Under the pieces are notes generated by a model that had not been told where the DNA came from, did not search any database, and saw nothing but the letters and a program-made list of their open reading frames with translations. This document shows, piece by piece, positions 51,791 through 61,605 of a DNA stretch of 64,000 nucleotides. Numbering within the stretch: position 1 is the first letter of the stretch; each line of letters starts with the position of its first letter. The position numbers and the translations under genes are program-made. The stretch comes from Betaproteobacteria bacterium (lineage in GTDB: Bacteria; Pseudomonadota; Gammaproteobacteria; Burkholderiales; Usitatibacteraceae): NCBI GenBank assembly GCA_016791265.1, contig JAEUMY010000008.1, positions 80,373 to 144,372 on the forward strand, given 5' to 3'.

Positions 51791-54022
51791 ATGGTTGTCG
51801 CCCCGGCGCAGGCCGGGGCCCAAGTTTCTCCCGCGTTGAGCTACTGCAACTTGGGTCCCGGCCCGTCATTCCCGCGAAGGCGGGAATGGGGCAACGGAAG
51901 CATTGCGAATATTCGCCGTGGAGTTGCCACCGCGATTTGCCTCCTCTTTTTCAGTAGCGCTTCATTCGGAGCGGTGCCAAGTTTCCCCGACACCCGCGCC
52001 AAATTCCAATCCAGCGAAGCCCGCCTCCTCGCCCGCGACAGCCGCGTGCTGCACGAGCTGCGCATGGACAAGCGCGTGCGCCGCATCGAATGGGTGCCGC
52101 TGACCGAGGTGTCGCCGGCCTTCATCGACGCGCTGATCCTGTCCGAAGACCAGCGCTTCTTCCAGCACAAAGGCGTGGACTGGACAGCCATGCTCTCCGC
52201 TGCGTGGGACAACCTGAACGCGCCGGCCGGCAAGCGGCCGCGTGGTGCTTCGACACTCACCATGCAGCTGGCGGGGCTGATGCGGGACGATCTCGCGCCC
52301 CGAGTGGAAGGCCGCACCGTCGCGCAGAAGTGGGACCAGGTGGGTGCCGCGCGCGAGCTGGAGCGCAGCTGGAGCAAGCCGGAGATTCTGGAGGCCTATC
52401 TCAACCTCGTGACCTATCGCGGCGAGCTGCAGGGCATTGCCGCTGCGTCGCGCGGACTGTTCGGCAAGCACCCGGGCGGGCTGGATCGCGATGAATCGCT
52501 GCTCCTCGCGGCCTTGCTGCGCTCGCCCAATGCGAAGCCGAATGCCGTGGTGCAACGCGCGTGCGCGTTGCGCGCGAAGGTGGACGCAGCGAGCGGCTGC
52601 GACAACCTCAAGCTGGAAGCCGATGCCGCGCTGAAGCGCATTGCGAATATTCGCAACGAGCATTCGCAGGCACCGCATCTGGCACGAAAGCTTCTGGAAA
52701 AGGCCAACGCGAATATTCGCACCACGCTCGATGCCGACATCCAGCGCACTGCCATCGCCGCCGTGCAGCGCCATCTCATCGAACTCTCCGGCCGCAACGT
52801 GGAAGACGCGGCCGTGCTGGTACTCGACAATGCGTCGGGTGACGTGCTGGCCTGGGTTGGCTCCAGCGGTGCGCTCTCCGCGGCGGGCGAAATCGATGGC
52901 GTGACCGCGCTGCGCCAGGCCGGCTCGACGCTGAAGCCCTTCCTCTACGGCCAGGCCATCGAGCAGCGGCTCATCACCGCCGCGTCCGTGATCGACGACG
53001 CGCCGCTCAATATCGACACCAGCATCGGCGTGTACACGCCGGGCAACTACGACGGTGGCTACAAGGGCCTTGTCTCGGCGCGCGTGGCGCTGGCCGGCTC
53101 GCTCAACGTGCCGGCGGTCAAGATGCTGCAGCGCGTCGGGCCGGAGGCCTTTCGCAGGAAGCTCATCAGTTTCGGCATCGATTCCTTGACCGAGGACGGC
53201 GACTGGTATGGCTATTCGCTGGCGTTGGGCTCGGGGGATGTGAGTCTTCTCGCGCTGACCAATGCCTACCGCACGCTCGCCAATGGCGGGCAGTGGACGC
53301 CGGTGCGGGTGAAAGCCGAGGAGCCGGTCCTGCTGAAGCCGCGCCGCGCCATGGATGCCGCCGCCGCATTCATCGTCGCCGACATGCTCGCCGACAACAG
53401 CGCCCGCGCCATCACTTTCGGCACGGACAGCACGCTCGCCACCCGCCCGTGGACGGCGGTGAAGACCGGCACCAGCAAGGACATGCGTGACAACTGGTGC
53501 ATCGGCTTCTCCGGCCGCTACACCGTGGGCGTGTGGGTGGGCAATTTCTCCGGCGCGCCGATGCGCGATGTATCCGGCGTTGCGGGTGCGGCGCCGATCT
53601 GGGCGGATCTCATGCATGCGCTGCACGCCGATGTGCGCAGCCAGCCGCCCGAGCGTGTGGCCGGCCTCGTCAGCGAAGACATCGCGTATGCACCGGCCGT
53701 GGAACCCCCGCGCCGCGAGTGGTTCATCGCCGGCACCGAGCAGGCGACTATTCGCATCCGCGAACAGGCGGCGGTGTCGAGCCGCATCGTCTATCCCACG
53801 CCGGGCCTCATCGTCGCCATCGACCCCGACATCCCGGCGGCGTACCAGAAGCTGCCCATCGAGCTCACGCTGCCCGATCAGGTGGCGGGCATGACGCTGA
53901 ACGATGCGCCACTCACGGTGGCCGCAAGACAGTACTGGTCGCCGCAGCGCGGCCGGCACACGCTGGCGTTGCGCGATGCGGACGGGCGCACCGTGGAGGA
54001 GGTCAGGTTCGAGGTGCGGTGA
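51791..54022 (+). CDS. pbpC: Penicillin-binding protein 1C
   Basis: 743 residues from ATG 51791. Glycosyltransferase (ILSEDQRFFQHKGVDW, RGASTLTMQLAGL), transpeptidase with S379-T-L-K and KTG near 558, and a C-terminal BiPBP_C domain. Residues 1-38 are the translation of REP-like repeats (VVAPAQAGAQ, FPRRREWG) and residues 39-42 are ANIR from the palindrome at 51905-51916. The genuine membrane helix follows (VATAICLLFFSSASFGA), so the native start may be lost or be a nearby TTG. Two further exact copies encode ANIR at 285-288 (52643-52654) and 307-310 (52709-52720). Confidence 0.9.
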   Translation: MVVAPAQAGAQVSPALSYCNLGPGPSFPRRREWGNGSIANIRRGVATAICLLFFSSASFGAVPSFPDTRAKFQSSEARLLARDSRVLHELRMDKRVRRIEWVPLTEVSPAFIDALILSEDQRFFQHKGVDWTAMLSAAWDNLNAPAGKRPRGASTLTMQLAGLMRDDLAPRVEGRTVAQKWDQVGAARELERSWSKPEILEAYLNLVTYRGELQGIAAASRGLFGKHPGGLDRDESLLLAALLRSPNAKPNAVVQRACALRAKVDAASGCDNLKLEADAALKRIANIRNEHSQAPHLARKLLEKANANIRTTLDADIQRTAIAAVQRHLIELSGRNVEDAAVLVLDNASGDVLAWVGSSGALSAAGEIDGVTALRQAGSTLKPFLYGQAIEQRLITAASVIDDAPLNIDTSIGVYTPGNYDGGYKGLVSARVALAGSLNVPAVKMLQRVGPEAFRRKLISFGIDSLTEDGDWYGYSLALGSGDVSLLALTNAYRTLANGGQWTPVRVKAEEPVLLKPRRAMDAAAAFIVADMLADNSARAITFGTDSTLATRPWTAVKTGTSKDMRDNWCIGFSGRYTVGVWVGNFSGAPMRDVSGVAGAAPIWADLMHALHADVRSQPPERVAGLVSEDIAYAPAVEPPRREWFIAGTEQATIRIREQAAVSSRIVYPTPGLIVAIDPDIPAAYQKLPIELTLPDQVAGMTLNDAPLTVAARQYWSPQRGRHTLALRDADGRTVEEVRFEVR
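51800..51888. repeat. REP-like paired inverted repeats
   Basis: Stem CCCCGGC/GCCGGGG near 51801-51818 and CATTCCCGC/GCGGGAATG near 51868-51888, with CCCAAGTT and AACTTGGG between them. Same architecture as 9053-9130. It overlaps the apparent N-terminus of pbpC. Confidence 0.75.
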
Positions 54023-54065
54023 TCCAACACGATAGTGCGGATGGATGCTTGCCGCTCACCGACGC

Positions 54066-54094
54066 GTGACGCTGATGCGGATGTTCCCTAGAAT
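54066..54094 (+). promoter_or_regulatory. Putative promoter of Lys-rich peptide gene
   Basis: GTGACG, 17-bp spacer, TAGAAT, ending 32 bp before the ATG at 54127. Confidence 0.5.
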
Positions 54095-54126
54095 GGGCTT
54101 CCCGATTAATCGCAAGGACATCCGCC

Positions 54127-54234
54127 ATGAGCAAGAGCAAGGACACCAAGAAGGAAGCCAAGAAGCCCGCCACCAAGACGCCCAAGGAAAAGAAGGAAGC
54201 CAAGAAGCAGAAGCAGCAGTCGCGCACGCACTGA
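54127..54234 (+). CDS. Lysine-rich small protein
   Basis: 35 residues (MSKSKDTKKEAKKPATKTPKE..., ending SRTH), over 35% Lys, no hydrophobic segment. AAGGA precedes the ATG by 8-9 bases and a reasonable promoter lies upstream. Such short Lys-rich peptides are conserved in betaproteobacteria without known function; nucleic-acid binding is an inference. Confidence 0.7.
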   Translation: MSKSKDTKKEAKKPATKTPKEKKEAKKQKQQSRTH

Positions 54235-54312
54235 GCCGTTCCGGGAGGGATGTTTGTCGACCAGGTCGGTAACCACCATGCTGATCGCCCCTCCCGCAAG
54301 ACATCGCCGCGC

Positions 54313-55512
54313 ATGAAGCCCCTGGCAAATTTTCGGGTGCTGGACCTCTCCAACGTCCTCGCCGGCCCGTTCTGCGCCTATCAGCTAGCGCTGATGGGGG
54401 CGGAAGTCATCAAGATCGAAACACCGGGCAGCGGCGACCTCGCGCGTCGGCTCGGTGCGGATGCCGACGCGGCGGCGAAGGGCATGGGCATTTCCTTTCT
54501 CGCGGTGAACGCGGGCAAGCAGTCGGTGACGCTCAATCTCAAGCATCCGGACGGCAAGCGAATATTCGCGAAGCTGGTCGAGCAGGCCGATGTCGTCGTG
54601 GAGAATTTCCGTCCCGGCGTGATGACCCGCCTGGGCCTCGATTACGTCGCGCTGAAGGCCATCAATCCGCGCATTGTCTACTGCGCCATTTCCGGCTTCG
54701 GCCAGGACGGGCCGTGGGCCGGACGCCCAGCCTATGACCAGATCATCCAGGGGCTGTCGGGCTTGATGAGCGTGACGGGCGATGCGGACACGGCGCCACT
54801 CCGCGCCGGGTTTCCCGTCTGCGACACGATCGGCGGCATGGCGGCAGCGTTCGCGATAGCCGCGGCGCTGGCCGGGCGAGGGAAGGATGGCGAAGGCTGC
54901 GAGATCGATGTCTCCATGCTCGAAGCTACGCTCGCGTCGATGGGCTGGGTGGTGTCCAACTTTCTCGCTACAGGCAAACCGCCGGTGCCGATGGGCAACG
55001 AGAATTTCACTGCCGCACCATCGGGTGCGTTCAAGACGAAGCAGGGATTGCTCAACATTGCTGCCAACGAACAGAAGCAGTTCGAATCGCTGTGCGATCT
55101 CATTGGTCGGCCGGATCTCAAGACCGATGCGCGATTCGCCGCGCGGGAATCGCGCAAGCAGCATCGCGTCGCCCTGAAGTCGGACATTGAAGCCGGCCTG
55201 GCCACGCACACCGCTGCCGAGTGGGAGGCCGTTCTCAACGAGGCCGGCGTGCCAGCGGGTCAGGTGTTGTCGGTGCCCGGCATCCTCGCCAGTGATCAGA
55301 TCGCGGCGCGAGATTTCGTGCACGAATTTGACGCCGTGCCCGGCCTGGACGCAGGTGCGCGCATGGCGCGGTCACCGTTTCGCGTTGATGGCGAGCGGCC
55401 AGCGCCAGACGCACCGCCGCCGGCCTTGGGGGCGCAAACGCGCGAATGGCTCCGCCGTCTCGGTATTGGCGACGCGGAGATGGAACGGCTGTTCCGGGAA
55501 GGCGCGATCTAG
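54313..55512 (+). CDS. CaiB/BaiF family (family III) CoA-transferase
   Basis: 399 residues. N-terminal FRVLDLSNVLAGPFCAYQLALMGAEVIKIE, catalytic-Asp region and GFGQDGPWAGRPAYDQIIQGLSGLM, and the C-terminal EWEAVLNEAGVPAGQVLSV. Transfers CoA between acids; the substrate is unknown. Immediately upstream of the tct operon, which suggests a dicarboxylate or related acid taken up by that transporter. Exact palindrome 54558-54569 encodes RIFA (83-86) in KRIFAKLVEQADVVVENF. Confidence 0.9.
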   Translation: MKPLANFRVLDLSNVLAGPFCAYQLALMGAEVIKIETPGSGDLARRLGADADAAAKGMGISFLAVNAGKQSVTLNLKHPDGKRIFAKLVEQADVVVENFRPGVMTRLGLDYVALKAINPRIVYCAISGFGQDGPWAGRPAYDQIIQGLSGLMSVTGDADTAPLRAGFPVCDTIGGMAAAFAIAAALAGRGKDGEGCEIDVSMLEATLASMGWVVSNFLATGKPPVPMGNENFTAAPSGAFKTKQGLLNIAANEQKQFESLCDLIGRPDLKTDARFAARESRKQHRVALKSDIEAGLATHTAAEWEAVLNEAGVPAGQVLSVPGILASDQIAARDFVHEFDAVPGLDAGARMARSPFRVDGERPAPDAPPPALGAQTREWLRRLGIGDAEMERLFREGAI

Positions 55513-55542
55513 CGCCTTCGGGCATCCGGGGCAGTACCACGT

Positions 55543-55571
55543 TTGTCAGCACGCAGCGCTGCCGCTACACT
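55543..55571 (+). promoter_or_regulatory. Putative sigma-70 promoter of tctC
   Basis: TTGTCA (55543-55548), 17-bp spacer, TACACT (55566-55571), 79 bp upstream of the tctC ATG. Confidence 0.6.
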
Positions 55572-55650
55572 GGTCCCCGAGTCCTCGCAGATGGACCGCG
55601 CTGGGGACGTCAGACTCGCACACCGCACACAAGATCAGGAGGAGAACAAC

Positions 55651-56607
55651 ATGAAAGCGCTTTCAATCATTCGTGGCGCGGCCGTTGCCGCCACGATTGC
55701 TGCATCGACCGCCGCATTCGCCATCGACAACCTCAAAGTCATGGTTCCCGCCAACCCCGGCGGCGGCTGGGACTCCACCGGCCGCGCGCTGGCCGCAGCC
55801 ATGCAGTCCGCCGGCAGTGTGAAGAGCGTGCAGATCGACAACAAGGGCGGCGCCGCTGGCACCATCGGTCTCGCCCAGTTCGTCAATTCCAGCAAGGGTG
55901 ACCCCAACGCCATCATGATCGGCGGCATGGTCATGGTGGGCGGCATCATCCAGAACAAGTCGGCGGTCGATCTTTCCATGGTCACGCCCCTGGCGCGGCT
56001 CACGGAGGAGTATCTGGTCGTCGTCGTCCCGGCCAGCTCGCCGCACAAGACCATGAAGGACCTGCTCGCCGCGTTCAAGGCCAACCCCGGCAGCATTTCC
56101 TGGGGCGGTGGCAGTGCGGGCGGCTCAGATCACATCCTCGCCGGCATGCTCGCCAATGCGGTCGGCGTGGAGGGCGGCAAGGTCAACTACGTGCCGTTCA
56201 AGGGTGGCGGCGAGGCGGTGTCGGCCGTCATCGGCGGCCACGTGGCGGCGGGTATTTCCGGCGTGTCGGAGTTCGCGCAGCACATCGCCTCGGGCAAGAT
56301 GCGGGCACTCGGTGTTTCCGCACCAGCCAAGCAGGGCGCGATTCCTTCGCTCAAAGAGCAGGGTTATGACGTCGTGCTGGGCAACTGGCGCGGCGTGTTC
56401 GGCGCCCCCGGCATCACCACTGCGCAGCGCGATGCGCTCATCAAGGCCATCGAAGCCGGCGTGAAGAGCAAGGTCTGGGAAGAGTCGCTCAAGAAGAACG
56501 AATGGATGAACACCTGGCTCGCGGGCGATGACTACAAGAAGTTCATCGACAGCGACGTGAAGCGTATTGGCGACATTCTCGCCGGGCTTGGTCTGGGCAA
56601 GAAATAG
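55651..56607 (+). CDS. tctC: Tripartite tricarboxylate transporter substrate-binding protein (TctC/Bug)
   Basis: 318 residues with a signal peptide (to AFA). Bug-type periplasmic binding protein: VMVPANPGGGWDSTGRALAAAM and IDNKGGAAGTIGLAQFV line the ligand-carboxylate loops. The ligand is probably a carboxylic acid. AGGAGG precedes the ATG. First of a tctC-tctB-tctA operon. Confidence 0.93.
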   Translation: MKALSIIRGAAVAATIAASTAAFAIDNLKVMVPANPGGGWDSTGRALAAAMQSAGSVKSVQIDNKGGAAGTIGLAQFVNSSKGDPNAIMIGGMVMVGGIIQNKSAVDLSMVTPLARLTEEYLVVVVPASSPHKTMKDLLAAFKANPGSISWGGGSAGGSDHILAGMLANAVGVEGGKVNYVPFKGGGEAVSAVIGGHVAAGISGVSEFAQHIASGKMRALGVSAPAKQGAIPSLKEQGYDVVLGNWRGVFGAPGITTAQRDALIKAIEAGVKSKVWEESLKKNEWMNTWLAGDDYKKFIDSDVKRIGDILAGLGLGKK

Positions 56608-56616
56608 TCTTCATGG

Positions 56617-56736
56617 AACCCCCCCTTTGAAAAAGGGGGCATGGGGGATTTCAGACGTTGCGAATATTCGCACTGTGCGGCACGCAAAGGCTGCATTAGA
56701 AGTCCCCCTCAATCCCCCTTTTTAGAAAGGGGGAGG
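56617..56736. repeat. Mirrored pair of CCCCCTTT repeats flanking a palindrome copy
   Basis: Repeat 56617-56652 (CCCCCCCTTTGAAAAAGGGGG core) and its inverted partner 56699-56736 flank the exact GCGAATATTCGC at 56660-56671. They fill the tctC-tctB gap and could form a large stem in the mRNA, perhaps setting differential expression of the binding protein. Confidence 0.8.
56660..56671. repeat. GCGAATATTCGC palindrome, intergenic in tct operon
   Basis: Exact copy (TGCGAATATTCGCA) at the centre of the mirrored repeats between tctC and tctB. Confidence 0.9.
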
Positions 56737-56758
56737 CAAACCAGGGAGCGCGCGCACC

Positions 56759-57235
56759 ATGCCCAAAGGTCAACTCATTCTTTCCTGCGGCGTCATCACG
56801 CTGGGCGCGGCCATCCTCGGTGGCGCATTCCAGATTCCCGATGCGGGCGGCTATTCCTCAGTCGGCCCCGGCGCCGTGCCCAAGGTGGTCGGTACGGTCC
56901 TGCTGCTGCTGGGCGCGTTTCTGGTCTATGAAGTTCTGTGGCTGAAGGGCTTTCGCAATCACGACGAAGAAGCGGAGCGCGCCCTGCCGATGAACTGGAC
57001 CGCGTTTGCGTGGCTCTCCGGCGGGCTCATCGTGTACGGACTCACCATTGAACACCTGGGCTTCGTGCCGTCGTCGATGCTGCTCTTCATGGCGACGGCA
57101 GCGGGCTTCAACAGCAAGCGCTGGCTGCTGAATGCGGTGGTCGCTCTGGTGCTGGCATCCGCGATTTTCGCGATGTTCAACTATGGCCTCGGTCTCAACC
57201 TGCCGAAAGGCTTCCTGAAAGGAGTGCTGCCCTGA
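56759..57235 (+). CDS. tctB: Tripartite tricarboxylate transporter small membrane subunit (TctB)
   Basis: 158 residues, four membrane helices (LILSCGVITLGAAILGGAF; VGTVLLLLGAFLVYEVLWL; AFAWLSGGLIVYGLTIEHLGFVPSSMLLF; VVALVLASAIFAMFNYGLGLNLPKG). The typical TctB ending GLGLNLPKGFL is present. Works with TctA. Confidence 0.9.
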   Translation: MPKGQLILSCGVITLGAAILGGAFQIPDAGGYSSVGPGAVPKVVGTVLLLLGAFLVYEVLWLKGFRNHDEEAERALPMNWTAFAWLSGGLIVYGLTIEHLGFVPSSMLLFMATAAGFNSKRWLLNAVVALVLASAIFAMFNYGLGLNLPKGFLKGVLP

Positions 57236-57278
57236 TGGAAGCGATGAAGCAACCATGCGTTCAGCGAAAGCGCGCCGT

Positions 57279-57300
57279 CGTCCCGACGGAAGTCGGGATC
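57279..57300. repeat. REP-like hairpin between tctB and tctA
   Basis: TCCCGAC/GTCGGGA arms around GGAA, in the 94-bp gap. Same half-unit type as at 9053 and 51.8 kb. Confidence 0.6.
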
Positions 57301-57329
57301 CAGATTCAATGTAAGGGGGGCTGACGACA

Positions 57330-58826
<1,497 letters not shown>

Positions 58827-58912
58827 CGTAACACCTTGCAGCCAACCCCAACGCTCACCCCGCAAGCGGGAGGGCGCGAACCCCAAAAATCCGAGTCCGA
58901 AGTCACAGACCA

Positions 58913-60607
58913 ATGAATCTCCACCACGATCGCTTTTACAAATACGAAGAACTCACCCAGATTCTCAAGCAGTTCTGCAGCGAATATTCGCACCTGCTCA
59001 GTCTCGAATCCATCGGCAAAAGCCATGAAGGCCGCGACATCTGGGTGGTGACGGCCACCAACACCAAGACGGGTTCGGCGGAAGACAAGCCGGCCTACTG
59101 GATCGATGCGAATATTCACGCGAGTGAACTGGCGGGCAGTGCGGCCGCGGTCTACCTGCTGGACACGCTCACCAAGCACTACGGCAAGCGTGACGACATC
59201 ACGCGCTGTCTCGACACGCGCGTGATGTACATCTGCCCTCGGATCAACCCCGATGGCGCCGAGTGGGCCATGCGCGGCAAGGATGAGGGCGGACCCAAGA
59301 TCGTGCGTTCGTCCACGCGCCCGTATCCGCGCGATGAAGACTTTGTCGAGGGACTCGACATCGAGGACATCGACGGCGACGGTCGCATTCTCTCCATGCG
59401 CGTGCCCGACCCCAACGGCAACTGGAAGTGTCACGCCGACGAGCCGCGCCTCATGGTGCCGCGCGACCCGACTGAATACGGCGGCCAGTACTACCGCATG
59501 CTGCCGGAAGGGCGCATGCAGAATTACGACGGCTATCAAGTCAAGGTCAATCCGAACAAGGAAGGACTCGACCTCAATCGCAATTTCCCCGCCGGCTGGC
59601 GCAGCGAGGCGGAGCAGTTGGGCGCTGGACCGTATCCCACTTCGGAGCCGGAAGTGCGCGCGGTGGTGGACTTCATCACCCGCCACACCAACATCACGGG
59701 CGGACTGTCGTTCCACACCTGGAGCGGCGTGTTGTTGCGCCCATACTCCACCCGCCCCGACGACGAGTTGCCGGCGGAAGACCTGTGGGTCTATCAGAAA
59801 CAGGGCGAGCAGGGCAGCAAGACCACCGGCTATCCCGCCATCAGCGTGTATCACGAGTTCCGCTACCACCCCAAGGATGTCATCAGCGGCACCTTCGACT
59901 GGATTTACGAGCAACTCGGCTTGTACGAATGGACCATTGAAATCTGGTGCCCCATGCGCGAGGCCGGCATCAAGGAATACAAGTACATCGACTGGTTCCG
60001 CGATCATCCGATTGAAGATGATCTCAAGATGCTGAAGTGGGCCGACAAGGAGCTGGCCGGAAAGGGTTACGTCGACTGGTACTCGTTCGATCACCCGCAA
60101 CTGGGCAAGGTCGAGCTGGGTGGTTGGGACAAGATTTACGCCTTCCGCAATCCGCCACCGCATTTGCTCGAACGCGAGATCGCGAAGTTTCCCGATTGGC
60201 TCATCTGGCAGACCATGATTTCGCCCAAGCTCGAATTGGTCGAAGCCAAGTCCGAAGCGCTCGGTGGAGACACCTGGCGTGTCACGCTTTGCGTGCAGAA
60301 CACCGGCTATCTGCCGAGCTATGTTTCCAAGCTCGCGCTGAAGCAGAAGAGCTCGCGCGGCGTCGTGGCTGAGATCGCGTTGCCGCCCGATGCCGCGTTG
60401 GTCACGGGCAAGTTGCGCGAATCCGCCGGCGAGCTGGAGGGCCGTGCGTACAAGCACACGCTCATGAGTTTCTGGACCGATACGTCACCGACCGCGGATC
60501 GTTGCGTGGCGCAGTGGGTGGTGAAGGGCAAGAAGGGCGACGTGGTGGCGCTGGATGCGCATCATGATCGCGCGGGGCGGGTGAAGACGTCGGTGACGTT
60601 GGGTTGA
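58913..60607 (+). CDS. M14-family zinc carboxypeptidase
   Basis: 564 residues, no signal peptide. Zinc ligands H-x-x-E in DANIHASELAG (66-72) and His in SFHTWSG (near 270), with catalytic Glu in YEWTIEIW. A second beta domain follows (VTLCVQNTGYLPSYVSKLALKQK). Cleaves C-terminal residues or peptidoglycan-type peptides; the substrate is unknown. Exact palindrome 58980-58991 encodes EYS (24-26). A one-mismatch copy (59108-59119, GCGAATATTCAC) falls on ANIH of the zinc motif. Confidence 0.9.
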   Translation: MNLHHDRFYKYEELTQILKQFCSEYSHLLSLESIGKSHEGRDIWVVTATNTKTGSAEDKPAYWIDANIHASELAGSAAAVYLLDTLTKHYGKRDDITRCLDTRVMYICPRINPDGAEWAMRGKDEGGPKIVRSSTRPYPRDEDFVEGLDIEDIDGDGRILSMRVPDPNGNWKCHADEPRLMVPRDPTEYGGQYYRMLPEGRMQNYDGYQVKVNPNKEGLDLNRNFPAGWRSEAEQLGAGPYPTSEPEVRAVVDFITRHTNITGGLSFHTWSGVLLRPYSTRPDDELPAEDLWVYQKQGEQGSKTTGYPAISVYHEFRYHPKDVISGTFDWIYEQLGLYEWTIEIWCPMREAGIKEYKYIDWFRDHPIEDDLKMLKWADKELAGKGYVDWYSFDHPQLGKVELGGWDKIYAFRNPPPHLLEREIAKFPDWLIWQTMISPKLELVEAKSEALGGDTWRVTLCVQNTGYLPSYVSKLALKQKSSRGVVAEIALPPDAALVTGKLRESAGELEGRAYKHTLMSFWTDTSPTADRCVAQWVVKGKKGDVVALDAHHDRAGRVKTSVTLG

Positions 60608-60634
60608 CGATTGTCTCTTTGCGAATATTTGCGA

Positions 60635-60729
60635 TGCGACTAGCTGAAGTCCAGGGGGCTTCAGCTAGTCGCAGGCGGTCCCCAAGGGATTTCTGAACCG
60701 ACCTGTGCGATTCAAGAACGATATTCGCA
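60635..60729 (+). repeat. ~100-bp structured element, copy D
   Basis: Begins TGCGAC and ends ATATTCGCA. Stem 1 is a perfect 12-bp pair, GACTAGCTGAAG/CTTCAGCTAGTC (60638-60670). Stem 3 pairs TTCTGAA with TTCAAGAA. A left partner TTGCGAATAT at 60619-60628 mirrors the right end ATATTCGCAA (60721-60730), giving 10-bp terminal inverted repeats seen only in this copy. Sits between the carboxypeptidase and TauE genes. Confidence 0.82.
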
Positions 60730-60741
60730 ACAGCTTGCCGC

Positions 60742-61491
60742 ATGCCTGACCTCGCTCCCAGCTACCTCGCCTTGATCGCGGCGGTGACTTTCATCGCCGC
60801 CATCATTGGCGGCATGGGCGGCTTCGGCACGGGCATCATGCTCACCGCCGTGCTGACGCCCATCCTGGGCATCAAGGCCGTCGTCCCCATCCTGGCCTTC
60901 GCCGGCATCATCATCAACGCCGGTCGCTTCTGGTTCTATCGCCGCGACGTGACGTGGTCCGCAGTGAAGCGCATCCTGCCAGTCGCGCTTGTCTGCCTGC
61001 TCATCGGCACGCAGCTCTATCGCTCGCTGCCGCCCGGGCCGCTCGCCATCGCCATCGGGTTCGTCGTGCTGGCTGCCGTGCCATTGCGCCGCTGGCTGGC
61101 CTCGCGCGACTTGCGGCTCGGGCCGGCCGGCCTCACTGCGGGTGGCGCGGCGTTTGGTTTCCTCAACGGTGTGGCCTCCGGCATGGGCATCGTGCTGGTG
61201 TCCGTGCTCCTCGGCGCGGGACTGTCGGGCACGGCAGTGCTCGCCACCGATGCGCTCATCACCATCGTCGTCGATCTCGCGCGCGCCGCGATATTCGGGC
61301 GCATGGCGCTGTTGACGGAGCAAGGCCTGGCGCTTGGTGTGCTGATTGGCCTCGTGTCGCTTCCGGGGTCGTGGGTCGCGTCACGCATCGTGAAGCGATT
61401 GGGCAAGCGGCTTCACATCGTGTTCATCGAACTGCTGATTCTGCTGGGTGGGTTGAGCCTTGTGGTGAACGGTTGGCGGAACCTCGCCTGA
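60742..61491 (+). CDS. TauE/SafE-family sulfite/anion exporter
   Basis: 249 residues, eight membrane helices. Family motif GGMGGFGTGIMLTAVLTPILGIKAVVP and its internal repeat GLTAGGAAFGFLNGVASGMG are seen. Probably exports sulfite or an organosulfonate; the exact substrate is unknown. The start lies 12 bp after element D, so the element may shape its mRNA leader. Confidence 0.88.
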   Translation: MPDLAPSYLALIAAVTFIAAIIGGMGGFGTGIMLTAVLTPILGIKAVVPILAFAGIIINAGRFWFYRRDVTWSAVKRILPVALVCLLIGTQLYRSLPPGPLAIAIGFVVLAAVPLRRWLASRDLRLGPAGLTAGGAAFGFLNGVASGMGIVLVSVLLGAGLSGTAVLATDALITIVVDLARAAIFGRMALLTEQGLALGVLIGLVSLPGSWVASRIVKRLGKRLHIVFIELLILLGGLSLVVNGWRNLA

Positions 61492-61515
61492 TTTCGCGAC
61501 GCGACTCGGCGTGAT

Positions 61516-61527
61516 GCGAATATTCGC
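61516..61527. repeat. GCGAATATTCGC palindrome, intergenic
   Basis: Exact copy (TGCGAATATTCGCA) 24 bp after the TauE stop, just before a bidirectional terminator. Confidence 0.9.
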
Positions 61528-61552
61528 ATTGGGCATGCGAGCCGATTCAAAC

Positions 61553-61582
61553 GAAAAAAACCGGGCCCGCAGGCCCGGTTTT
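61553..61582. terminator. Bidirectional rho-independent terminator
   Basis: 9-bp stem AACCGGGCC/GGCCCGGTT (61559-61580). It is followed by TTTTTTT on the minus strand (for the TonB gene) and a short T-run on the plus strand (for tauE). Confidence 0.9.
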
Positions 61583-61605
61583 CGTTGTTGCGATCAGCCC
61601 GTGGA

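Noticed and set aside
53744..53755. GCGACTATTCGC inside pbpC
   Set aside because: One mismatch in the AATATT core; it reads ATIRI in ordinary coding sequence, so counted as chance.
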